A DNA stretch of 39,871 bases, from contig LBOM01000001.1 of NCBI GenBank assembly GCA_000989515.1, positions 125,260 to 165,130 of the forward strand, given 5' to 3'. The translations under genes were made by a program, and so were the position numbers. Under the pieces are notes generated by a model. It did no database searches. It saw nothing but the letters and a program-made list of their open reading frames with translations, and was not told where the DNA came from. Origin of the DNA: Candidatus Nomurabacteria bacterium GW2011_GWE1_32_28. Its GTDB lineage: Bacteria; Patescibacteriota; Minisyncoccia; Phycocordibacterales; UBA9973. Shown here one piece after another: positions 30,251-36,698 of the stretch; within the stretch, counting starts at the first letter, position 1, and each line of letters starts with the position of its first letter.

Positions 30251-31864
30251 ATGAAAATTAAAAAAATACAACTAAAAAATGAATATAAAAGGTTTTTTGA
30301 CCTTACTATTGATTTAGGTCCTGAACCCAAAAAAATCATTGCATTAGTTGGACCAAATGGGTGTGGTAAGAGTAGTGTATTTGATGGACTACTTTATATA
30401 ACAAATGCTCATGGAAGAATTGGTAATAAAAATCAAAAAGATTTCACTTATCACTCAATGACTCAAGTGCCCAATTATAATTGGCAAAATATTTCAATTG
30501 AATTTACTACTGGAGACTTCCAAGCTGTAAGAGCTAGTAAGGTAAAATTAGGGAAAGAGCAAACTATCTTCTCATTCAGAAGTCCTTACCGTTACAACAG
30601 TAACTTAAAAGTATTACAATCGGAAGCTACATCAGAAATTAGATTAAATAATTACGGAGCAACTACAACATCTGATTTAGATGATAAGATGATTGAAAAT
30701 TATAGAAGATTGTATGTAAAATATAATAACTATCTTAATAAAGAAGACTGCAAGCCCAGTGTTGCTAAAGCTAAAATTATCGGTGACATAAATAATTCAC
30801 TATTAAATTGCTTGGATTTAGAGATTACAAGTATTGGCGACATAGAAGCAAGTAAGGGTACTCTGTATTTTAAAAAAAATGATCATCCAAATGTATTCGA
30901 GTTTAATGTTCTTTCCTCTGGCGAAAAAGAAGTTGTTGATATTTTATTAGATTTATACCTAAGACAAGATGAATATAATGATACAGTTTTTATTATTGAC
31001 GAACCAGAGTTACATATAAATACATCAATACAAAAGAAACTACTATTAGAAATAGATAAATTAATTGGCAAGGATTGCCAAATATGGATTGCGACACATA
31101 GTATTGGATTTTTGCGAGCTTTACAAGAAGACTTAAAAAATGAGTGTCAGATAATTCAATTTGAAAAAGGAATAAATTGGGCTTCAACTCCGCAAACTCT
31201 TACTCCTATGAAAAAATCACTTTCAAAATGGAAAGAAGTTTTTGAAACAGCATTAGATGATTTAAATGGCTTAATTAGTCCTAAAAGAATTATTTATTGT
31301 GAAGGTAAAGATATTTTAGGGAGTGATAAAAAAGAAGAAGGGTTAGATGCTCAGGTTTATAATAATATTTTTGAAGACCAGCACTTTGATACTCTATTTG
31401 TTTCAGCCGGTGGATGTAATGAGTTAGGTTCTATTAGCATAAAGCCTCTTAAATTACTTCTTTTAAAGAAGATATTTGATGACGTTGAAGTTCTCTTGTT
31501 AACAGATGGTGATTGTGAAAACACAGGCAACAATGCTTCTCAGGAAAATAAGCTTTTACTTAAAACAAAAACACCAATTTTAAAAATTTTAGACAGATTA
31601 GAAATTAAAAACTATCTATATGATAAAGAAGTTTTAAAAAAGTATTGTTCAATAAATAAACTTAATTTTAACGAGGAAGAATATGATAAACTTGTGACTG
31701 ATATAAACAATCAAAACTTAAAGGATAAGACAGTAGAAATAAAAGTAATTTGTAGTGTTATTACTAGTGTAAGTAAAGAAGATTTTAAACTAAACATAGC
31801 AAAAATTATTTCAAAAGATATGCCTGTTTATACTGAGCTAGAATCCTCTATTTTTACTAATTAA
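30251..31864 (+). CDS. OLD/PARIS-like ABC-type ATPase with C-terminal TOPRIM-like nuclease domain
   Basis: The 537-residue product begins with an SMC/RecF-like ATPase: Walker A GPNGCGKSSVFDG, a middle helical region, signature LSSGEKEVVDILLDLYL, Walker B FIIDEPELHIN and switch ATHSIGF. From about residue 345 a TOPRIM-like domain follows: RIIYCEGKD, FVSAGGCNEL and VLLLTDGDCEN supply the acidic motifs. This architecture is known in OLD-family nucleases and in the PARIS defence proteins (AriA ATPase plus AriB DUF4435). Anti-phage or plasmid defence is therefore the leading hypothesis; the exact subfamily needs a profile search. It is paired with the 95-residue membrane gene and flanked by 51-bp direct repeats. 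Confidence 0.82.
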   Translation: MKIKKIQLKNEYKRFFDLTIDLGPEPKKIIALVGPNGCGKSSVFDGLLYITNAHGRIGNKNQKDFTYHSMTQVPNYNWQNISIEFTTGDFQAVRASKVKLGKEQTIFSFRSPYRYNSNLKVLQSEATSEIRLNNYGATTTSDLDDKMIENYRRLYVKYNNYLNKEDCKPSVAKAKIIGDINNSLLNCLDLEITSIGDIEASKGTLYFKKNDHPNVFEFNVLSSGEKEVVDILLDLYLRQDEYNDTVFIIDEPELHINTSIQKKLLLEIDKLIGKDCQIWIATHSIGFLRALQEDLKNECQIIQFEKGINWASTPQTLTPMKKSLSKWKEVFETALDDLNGLISPKRIIYCEGKDILGSDKKEEGLDAQVYNNIFEDQHFDTLFVSAGGCNELGSISIKPLKLLLLKKIFDDVEVLLLTDGDCENTGNNASQENKLLLKTKTPILKILDRLEIKNYLYDKEVLKKYCSINKLNFNEEEYDKLVTDINNQNLKDKTVEIKVICSVITSVSKEDFKLNIAKIISKDMPVYTELESSIFTN

Positions 31865-31870
31865 ATTAAT

Positions 31871-31963
31871 CGCTCTAGACGCGTCGTTTTATTATAATAA
31901 AAGATTAAAAATAACATTGTAGAGTAAGGAACTAATTGGTCCCAGCCCGAGCGTCTCAGCAAA
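31871..31963 (+). repeat. Unit-tail repeat, copy 1
   Basis: CGCTCTAGACGCGTCGTTTTATTATAATAAAAGATTAAAAATAACATTG... ending TCTCAGCAAA; aligns along its length with 33088-33180. It contains a TATAAT box. It starts 7 nt after the ATPase stop. On the minus strand the frame of the 31,861-32,139 ORF runs through it. Confidence 0.75.
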
Positions 31964-31995
31964 AAAGAGTGAAGCAATTTTTTAATGGGGGAAGT

Positions 31996-32107
31996 AGGCA
32001 AACTGCTTTGCCTATGCCTAGGATGAGAACGACGGAGTGTGATTTTTGTAGTAATAAAAATCCACGAGTCGGTGCCCAGACCAAAATGTTTTGACGAAAA
32101 CATTTTG
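31996..32107. repeat. Three perfect hairpins next to attR
   Basis: AGGCAAA-ctgc-TTTGCCT (31996-32013), GATTTTT-n8-AAAAATC (32041-32062) and CAAAATGTTTT-gacg-AAAACATTTTG (32082-32107). They fill the short gene-free segment between the tail repeat and attR and could be recombinase accessory sites, terminators or a structured RNA. Confidence 0.55.
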
Positions 32108-32138
32108 AGTCGAGGGAGAAAAATGTACTCATGTTCCA

Positions 32139-32151
32139 AGTCCCCCAGCCA
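32139..32151 (+). repeat. attR-like direct repeat (right)
   Basis: AGTCCCCCAGCCA, identical to the tRNA-Gln 3' end at 25783-25795, immediately followed by GTTTGAGCGAGG. Confidence 0.7.
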
Positions 32152-32196
32152 GTTTGAGCGAGGTTCGCGTACTCGAGTTCCTTCTCATCTGCAAGT
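32146..32196 (+). repeat. 51-bp direct repeat, right copy
   Basis: 48 of 51 positions identical to 29853-29903; overlaps the end of attR. Confidence 0.9.
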
Positions 32197-32233
32197 CATA
32201 TTTAACTTGTTTATAGGTAATTTATTTACAATT

Positions 32234-33076
32234 ATGGAAACAATAACAGCCTCCAATTCCCTTGTGGATTTAATGAACCTAACTCACGATGCTATATCAC
32301 TTAATGCAGTATATTTAGGTATTTCAGTAAGTGCCATTTTGGTTCTGGCAGGAATTCTTTTAGGTGTATTTTATTTTTTTAATCTAAAACCACTACAAGA
32401 AAAAATAACAAAACAAGATGATAAAATGGAATCTCAAGAAAAAGAGACTACTAGAGTTTTAAAAGATACAGAAGAAAAAAATGGAAAGTCGTTGAAAGAT
32501 TTCGAACAAAAATACGAAAAACATTTAAATGAAATTTTAGTCAAAAATAATGAAAAAATTATTTTAGAAAATAAAAACATATTTGCTGCTACAGAGAAAA
32601 GTATCTTAGAAAAGATAGAAAATGTATCTGAGGGTAAAGATATAAAATTAAAAGAAATTATTTTTTCTGAAGTTATAAATAAAATTGCTATTTTAGAAAA
32701 AATATTAACTTTTAATATTGTTAATGCAAAAAATGATTCAAATAAAAATTTAGTAGAATTAAATAAAACAATAGCTGAACTAAAATCAAATATTAAGGAA
32801 ATTAAAAGAGAGATTAAGATATTGAATATTTATAAATATAGCAAAGAGGGTCAAATGGGAGCAATTATTGATTCAATGGATGTTCTTCGAGAAGATATAA
32901 AAGAAAAAAGATGGAGTATATTAACTAGCCTAGAGAGATTAAGTAAAGAAATGGATGGTATAATATTAGAATCTACTTATGTTTCTGAAATCGAAGAACA
33001 GCTCGCCATCCTAGACAAAGAACCTAAATATTCAGTTTTGGTGACTGAAATAAGATCAAAATATTTGAAAAAATAA
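32234..33076 (+). CDS. Membrane-anchored coiled-coil protein
   Basis: From ATG 32234 the product is 280 residues: a short extracytoplasmic-type N-terminus, one membrane segment (YLGISVSAILVLAGILLGVFYFF) and a long Lys/Glu-rich coiled coil to the C-terminus (for example QEKITKQDDKMESQEKETT, NIKEIKREIKILNIYKY). The layout resembles RmuC- or LapA-like anchors without a catalytic domain; no family is recognised. The track start at 32039 runs through attR and the direct repeat and is rejected. It is the sole gene of its unit, between the 51-bp repeat and the second tail repeat. Confidence 0.7.
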   Translation: METITASNSLVDLMNLTHDAISLNAVYLGISVSAILVLAGILLGVFYFFNLKPLQEKITKQDDKMESQEKETTRVLKDTEEKNGKSLKDFEQKYEKHLNEILVKNNEKIILENKNIFAATEKSILEKIENVSEGKDIKLKEIIFSEVINKIAILEKILTFNIVNAKNDSNKNLVELNKTIAELKSNIKEIKREIKILNIYKYSKEGQMGAIIDSMDVLREDIKEKRWSILTSLERLSKEMDGIILESTYVSEIEEQLAILDKEPKYSVLVTEIRSKYLKK

Positions 33077-33087
33077 ATATATTAATA

Positions 33088-33180
33088 CGCACGAGATACG
33101 TCGTTTTGGTATAATAAAAAGATTAGAAATAACATTGTGAGGTAAGGTATCAAAAATTCCGAATCCGAGGATGCCAGCAA
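33088..33180 (+). repeat. Unit-tail repeat, copy 2, ending in a tRNA-Gln-like scar
   Basis: CGCACGAGATACGTCGTTTTGGTATAATAAAAAGATTAG... aligned with 31871-31963. Its end, TTCCGAATCCGAGG-ATGCCAGCAA (33157-33180), resembles the tRNA-Gln 3' end TTCGAATCCTAGTCCCCCAGCCA. Confidence 0.7.
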
Positions 33181-33232
33181 ACTTGAGCTAGCTCAAAAAG
33201 CTTTGAAACTACTATTTATTATTAATCAGCGA

Positions 33233-33238
33233 TATAAT
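33233..33238 (+). promoter_or_regulatory. -10 box of the second cupin gene
   Basis: GATATAAT with TATAAT ending 6 nt before ATG 33245; selects this start over the track's 33203. Confidence 0.55.
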
Positions 33239-33244
33239 TTAAAA

Positions 33245-33583
33245 ATGAAAGTTATAAAAAAACTAAATGAAAATTTTGTATGTGAAGATGCTCATGGAGG
33301 AAGCGGCAGTAGAAAATTGTTACTAGCTGAAAAAGAAATGAAAAATGTCCAAGGGATGACTCGCGGATTTTTACCTGCGGGTTCAAAATTTGATTGGCAT
33401 AATCATGACAAATTAAATGAAGTCATGTATGTTCTAAAAGGTAATGGCAGTGTTCGCGATGAAGATGGTATATATCCATATAATACTGGTGATGTTTTTA
33501 TCTTTCCAGAAGGAATTTATCACGAAATCGAAAATACGTCAGAAAAAGAGAACGAATATATTTTCATGCGAGTTTATCAATAA
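33245..33583 (+). CDS. Small cupin-fold protein (copy 2)
   Basis: Cupin of 112 residues. Metal-ligand motif 1 is SKFDWHNHDKLNEVMYVLKG and motif 2 is DVFIFPEGIYHEIEN. The N-terminal DAHGGSGSRKLLLAE phrase and overall alignment show it is a paralogue of the 24,571 cupin. It is the only gene of its unit between two junction scars, so it may have arrived separately. Substrate unknown. Confidence 0.85.
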   Translation: MKVIKKLNENFVCEDAHGGSGSRKLLLAEKEMKNVQGMTRGFLPAGSKFDWHNHDKLNEVMYVLKGNGSVRDEDGIYPYNTGDVFIFPEGIYHEIENTSEKENEYIFMRVYQ

Positions 33584-33654
33584 AAATTAAATTAATTAAC
33601 TTGCTCAAAGACCGTTAAAAAGCTAAGATAAAAGTGTTAAAGATAACCTTACTG

Positions 33655-33693
33655 GGCTTGACCTACTACGGCTTTTGCTCAAAGCACCCAGCT
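33655..33693 (+). repeat. Junction scar between the second cupin and the EEP gene
   Basis: CTGGGCTT...AAAGCACCCAGCTAG: an imperfect hairpin ending in CCCAGCTAGTTTTTTT, similar to the CCAGCCAGTTT att core. TTGCTCAAAG occurs twice here (33601-33610 and 33674-33683). Confidence 0.4.
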
Positions 33694-33714
33694 AGTTTTT
33701 TTACTACAATTTAA

Positions 33715-33720
33715 TATAAT
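33715..33720 (+). promoter_or_regulatory. -10 box of the EEP gene
   Basis: TATAAT ends 6 nt before ATG 33727; leaderless geometry. Confidence 0.55.
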
Positions 33721-33726
33721 AAAATA

Positions 33727-34470
33727 ATGAAACTAATAACATTAAATACTTGGGGTGGTATTGTAAATGAACCATTATTTGAATTCATTAAAAATAATTC
33801 GGATATAGATATTTTTTGTTTTCAAGAAGTGTATCCAGCTTCAGTGTCTCCCAGGCCATCTTTGGGAAAAGTACGACCCAATCTTTTTTATGATATCCAA
33901 AATGTGCTTCCGGATTTTAACGGACATCACGCAGTTGCACAGGAAAATGATGTGGGTGGTTTAGCAATTTTTATAAAAAAATCTTTCGTTGTTAATAACA
34001 TAAAGCACGCCGTTGTTTTTAAGCAATTAAACAATACGGAAGACGAAGATAGAGAAGATTATTTTTCTATGGGTAGAGACTTGCAATGTGTGGAGTTTAG
34101 TCATTTAGGAAAAATTTATTCTATTTTAAATTTTCATGGTATGTGGGTGGGGAAAGGTAAAATTGATACAAAAAGAAGAATTGAGCAATCAGAAAAAGTA
34201 ATAAAAATTTTTAATGGAGCCAAGGGAGCTAAAATTTTATGTGGAGATTTTAACTTAAGACCAGACACCAAAAGTATAGATATTTTAAGCGAAGGTAATA
34301 GAAATTTAGTTCGGGAATATGAAATAACTTCAACCAGAAGTTCTTTCTACCTCAAGCCTGAAAAATTTGCTGATTATATAATTGTTTCTCCAGACATAGA
34401 AGTTGAAAATTTTAAAGTGTTACAAGACCAAGTTTCTGACCATTTGCCATTACTTTTAGAATTTAAATAA
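33727..34470 (+). CDS. Endonuclease/exonuclease/phosphatase (EEP) family protein
   Basis: Metal-dependent phosphoesterase of the DNase I-like fold. The catalytic motifs appear in order: LNTWGG (Asn), FCFQEVYP (Glu), ILNFHGMWVGKGK (His region), LCGDFNLRPDTKSI (Asp-Asn) and VSDHLPLLLEF (Asp-His). The 247-residue size equals one catalytic domain, with no signal peptide or partner domain. Substrate could be DNA, a phospholipid or a nucleotide; the motifs do not discriminate. It is alone between two scars, with its own promoter. Confidence 0.9.
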   Translation: MKLITLNTWGGIVNEPLFEFIKNNSDIDIFCFQEVYPASVSPRPSLGKVRPNLFYDIQNVLPDFNGHHAVAQENDVGGLAIFIKKSFVVNNIKHAVVFKQLNNTEDEDREDYFSMGRDLQCVEFSHLGKIYSILNFHGMWVGKGKIDTKRRIEQSEKVIKIFNGAKGAKILCGDFNLRPDTKSIDILSEGNRNLVREYEITSTRSSFYLKPEKFADYIIVSPDIEVENFKVLQDQVSDHLPLLLEFK

Positions 34471-34494
34471 AATAGCCTTATTTTCCATTAAAAA

Positions 34495-34523
34495 GGTTCC
34501 AATAACTTACCAGACTCCAAGCA
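34495..34523 (+). repeat. Junction scar resembling the tRNA-Gln 3' end
   Basis: GGTTCCAATAACTTACCAGACTCCAAGCA compared with the tRNA's GGTTCGAATCC-TAGTCCCCCAGCCA. It runs into CTTCGACAAACTCAG, a short-repeat-like sequence. Confidence 0.4.
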
Positions 34524-34565
34524 CTTCGACAAACTCAGTATAAACCAGTGTTTTTAAACTAAATT

Positions 34566-34574
34566 TGTTATAAT
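34566..34574 (+). promoter_or_regulatory. Extended -10 promoter of the deoxyribosyltransferase-like gene
   Basis: TGTTATAAT ends 6 nt before ATG 34581. Confidence 0.6.
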
Positions 34575-34580
34575 AAAAAT

Positions 34581-34940
34581 ATGAATATATACATTTCACA
34601 TTCGAGATATTTTGATTTTAAAAATGAATTATACAAACCTATAAGAGAATCGAATATAAATAATTTATATTCTTTTTTTCTTCCACATGAAAATCAAAAT
34701 GATTCAGATAATATAGAAAGAATTTTAAAAGCTGATTTAATTATTGCCGAAGTTTCTTATCCTTCTACTGGTCAAGGTATAGAAATTGGTATTGCTAGTG
34801 TTTCAAATATTCCAATTCTTTGTATTTACAAAGAAGGTAGTAAAATATCGAGATCTTTGAAACACACAACAAACCAATTAATATCTTATTCCAATTCTCA
34901 AGATTTAATTTATAAAATTACTAATTTTTTAGTTAAATAA
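34581..34940 (+). CDS. Nucleoside 2-deoxyribosyltransferase-like protein
   Basis: The 119-residue product has the Rossmann-like layout of the family: MNIYISHSRYFDFKNELYKP at the N-terminus, an acidic central strand (ADLIIAEVSYPSTGQGIEIG) with the conserved Asp/Glu and GxGxE-type loop, then IPILCIYKEG. Such enzymes exchange bases on deoxynucleosides; related folds act as NAD- or nucleotide-cleaving domains. It is shorter than typical members (about 150), so activity is uncertain. It lies just upstream of the membrane/HAD/NUDIX genes. Confidence 0.75.
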   Translation: MNIYISHSRYFDFKNELYKPIRESNINNLYSFFLPHENQNDSDNIERILKADLIIAEVSYPSTGQGIEIGIASVSNIPILCIYKEGSKISRSLKHTTNQLISYSNSQDLIYKITNFLVK

Positions 34941-34996
34941 GTTATAACTTCATATTCATATACTAAAAACAAAACAGATGATTTTTAGTATTATTT

Positions 34997-35005
34997 TGCT
35001 ATAAT
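34997..35005 (+). promoter_or_regulatory. Extended -10 promoter of the 35,012 gene
   Basis: TGCTATAAT ends 6 nt before ATG 35012. Confidence 0.6.
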
Positions 35006-35011
35006 AAACAT

Positions 35012-35569
35012 ATGAAAAAATTATTTTCAACAAAAATATTAATAAACATAATTATGATTTTGATTGTACTTGAGTTTTTAACAGGAAGTAAAAACAATGG
35101 TGAAAATATATTTGGTTACCTAGGTATAGCCTTTACTGTTTTAACATTATTTATTTATATGAAAGAGAAAAATGATGCCAAATTAATGAAAGATTATCGG
35201 GGGGTTATTATTGAAGAGAGTTTGATTAATAAAGATGTACTCAAAAAAGTACAGATTTTAGAGACAAAGATAGAGGTAGCGACAGAGAAACATAAAACTC
35301 CTTGGGTAAAGCAATGGACATTGCATACTGTTTTAATCCCAGAGAATCAGGCAAAGGAAATAGCTGAAGAAATAAGTGCAAGTTTAGATAAAAAGCATAA
35401 TTGGTATGTAGATTATAAAAATACAACACATCATTATATTATCTTTAATGATAAAGTATTTTATATTGATCGAAAAAATAAAGAAGAATATGATTTAGCA
35501 AAACAACATGGAATTTCTCTTGGTATTCCAGAATACCAAATAGATTTCAAACCTGATGTTAAAGAATAA
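35012..35569 (+). CDS. Hypothetical membrane protein with a conserved C-terminal domain
   Basis: The 185-residue product has two N-terminal membrane segments (ILINIIMILIVLEFL and IFGYLGIAFTVLTLFIYM), a linker helix, and a soluble C-terminal domain with HTVLIPENQAKEIAEEISAS, NWYVDYKNTTHHYIIFNDKV and GISLGIPEYQIDF. I recall the WYxxYK...FxIxxxN...GIPxxQxDF pattern as frequent in uncharacterised Patescibacteria proteins, but know no function. The HAD gene starts 13 nt downstream, suggesting co-transcription. Confidence 0.6.
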   Translation: MKKLFSTKILINIIMILIVLEFLTGSKNNGENIFGYLGIAFTVLTLFIYMKEKNDAKLMKDYRGVIIEESLINKDVLKKVQILETKIEVATEKHKTPWVKQWTLHTVLIPENQAKEIAEEISASLDKKHNWYVDYKNTTHHYIIFNDKVFYIDRKNKEEYDLAKQHGISLGIPEYQIDFKPDVKE

Positions 35570-35582
35570 GAAAGATAAATAT

Positions 35583-36173
35583 ATGATAAAAGCAGTTATT
35601 TTTGATTTGAATGGAATATTTATACAAAGCCCTAAATTAAGTGAAAGATTTAAAAAAGATTTTAATATTGAGACATCTTTGTTTTTACCAAAACTTTCAG
35701 AGATTATGGAAAAAGTTAGAAAGCCAAATGCTGAGCCAGCTTTTAGTTATTGGAAAAATGTTTTAAGGGAATGGAAGCTAGAATTTACTGAAAATAAATT
35801 TTGGGATTATTGGTTTAGTTCAGAAATGCAATCTGATAAAATGATTAGTTTTGCTAAAGAATTAAGAAATAAGGGCATAAAGGTTTTTATCCTCTCAAAC
35901 AATTTCAGAGAACGAGCAAATTATTATGGTCAATATCCATGGATGTATGAGGCGATAGATAAAGTTTATTTTTCTTGGCAAACAGGATTTGTTAAGCCTG
36001 ACGCAAAGGCTTGGCAATTTGTTTTATCTGATAATAATTTAAAACCTGAAGATTGTGTCTATTTTGACGATCAACAAAAGAATTTAGATTCAGCTGAAAG
36101 TGTCGGTATAAAATCATATTTGTTTACGAATGAAACTGATTTAGAAGAAATAATCAAAAAATTTTTGCTATAA
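35583..36173 (+). CDS. HAD-superfamily hydrolase
   Basis: The 196-residue product has the HAD motifs: nucleophile Asp in KAVIFDLNGIF, motif II Ser/Asn in KVFILSNNF, motif III Lys in FVKPDAKAW and motif IV in DCVYFDDQQKN. The second position of the DxD motif is Asn (DLNG), not Asp, so classic phosphatase acid/base catalysis may be altered; related YihX-like enzymes also vary there. I choose ATG 35583 (MIKAVIFD); the track's 35556 overlaps the previous gene. The NUDIX promoter overlaps its stop codon. Confidence 0.85.
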   Translation: MIKAVIFDLNGIFIQSPKLSERFKKDFNIETSLFLPKLSEIMEKVRKPNAEPAFSYWKNVLREWKLEFTENKFWDYWFSSEMQSDKMISFAKELRNKGIKVFILSNNFRERANYYGQYPWMYEAIDKVYFSWQTGFVKPDAKAWQFVLSDNNLKPEDCVYFDDQQKNLDSAESVGIKSYLFTNETDLEEIIKKFLL

Positions 36174-36174
36174 T
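36166..36174 (+). promoter_or_regulatory. Extended -10 promoter of the NUDIX gene
   Basis: TGCTATAAT overlaps the HAD stop codon and ends 6 nt before ATG 36181. Confidence 0.6.
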
Positions 36175-36180
36175 TAGTTT

Positions 36181-36630
36181 ATGAGAAATTTTGACTACCC
36201 ACAAGTTGGATTAGGAATTATTATTATCAATAAAGAGGGTAAAATTTTAATAGGAAAAAGAAAGAATAGTCACGCACAAAAATATTCTATTCCCGGTGGT
36301 CATTTAGATTTAGGAGAAACTTTTGAACAAGGAGCCATAAGAGAAATTAAAGAAGAAACAGACTTAGATATTTTAGAATCTAAAGTTATTGCTATTACTA
36401 ACAATTTAGAAACATATAAAGAAGAAGGAAAGCATTATCTTTCTGTTGTATTGCTCGTGACTAAATATTCTGGAGAATTAAAAAATATGGAAATAGAAAA
36501 ATGTGGGGGGTGGAATTGGGTAAATCCAAGAGAACTTCCCGAACCACATTTTGATGCAAGCAGGTTGGGCGTTAAATGCTACTTAGACAAAATTTTTTAT
36601 ACAGGTATTGGAGATATCGTTACCAATTAA
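36181..36630 (+). CDS. NUDIX hydrolase
   Basis: Hydrolyses nucleoside diphosphates linked to another moiety. The NUDIX box is complete: GGHLDLGETFEQGAIREIKE followed by ETD, and the N-terminal GLGIIIINKEGKILIGKRKN strand and PRELPEPHFDASR end fit the single-domain 149-residue type (similar to ADP-ribose or nucleotide-clearing members). Substrate cannot be fixed. Along with the deoxyribosyltransferase-like and HAD genes it makes a small nucleotide-metabolism flavoured group. A tRNA-like scar follows its stop codon directly. Confidence 0.92.
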   Translation: MRNFDYPQVGLGIIIINKEGKILIGKRKNSHAQKYSIPGGHLDLGETFEQGAIREIKEETDLDILESKVIAITNNLETYKEEGKHYLSVVLLVTKYSGELKNMEIEKCGGWNWVNPRELPEPHFDASRLGVKCYLDKIFYTGIGDIVTN

Positions 36631-36665
36631 GGTTCCCGCATCGTACTAGACTCCCAGCAACTCAA
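36631..36665 (+). repeat. Junction scar resembling the tRNA-Gln 3' end
   Basis: GGTTCCCGCATCGTACTAGACTCCCAGCAA: the end CTAGACTCCCAGCAA matches CTAGTCCCCCAGCCA of tRNA-Gln at 12 of 15 positions. Confidence 0.55.
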
Positions 36666-36677
36666 CTTAAAATAGTG

Positions 36678-36683
36678 TATAAT
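36678..36683 (+). promoter_or_regulatory. -10 box of the PAF-acetylhydrolase-like gene
   Basis: TATAAT, 15 nt before ATG 36699; short leader. It lies just right of the scar, supporting the start inside rather than upstream of it. Confidence 0.5.
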
Positions 36684-36698
36684 GAAAGAATAATATTT

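Larger units (their letters stand above)
25783..32151. mobile_element. Integrated element at tRNA-Gln, about 6.4 kb
   Basis: AGTCCCCCAGCCA at the tRNA-Gln 3' end (25783-25795) recurs exactly at 32139-32151, as expected for attL and attR. The interval starts with a serine recombinase reading toward the tRNA. It contains GC-richer, inverted-repeat-flanked cargo, an XRE regulator, a PHA-type pseudogene, small membrane proteins and an ATPase-TOPRIM gene. Internal repeats show it is composite, so the outer repeat may delimit more than one insertion event. Confidence 0.7.

Noticed and set aside
31861-32139. 92-residue minus-strand ORF as an independent gene
   Set aside because: It translates the tail repeat and hairpins, has no domain and starts with TTG at attR. 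It is discussed only as a possible recombinase extension in the circle.
32039-32233. N-terminal extension of the coiled-coil protein (and the similar one of the 29,839 ORF)
   Set aside because: The extensions translate attR and the 51-bp direct repeat; the real start is the ATG before the membrane segment or soluble domain.
33601-33690. Integron attC site
   Set aside because: The junctions contain short hairpins, but no conserved attC core (RYYYAAC/GTTRRRY) and no tyrosine integron integrase are visible; tRNA-derived scars explain them better.
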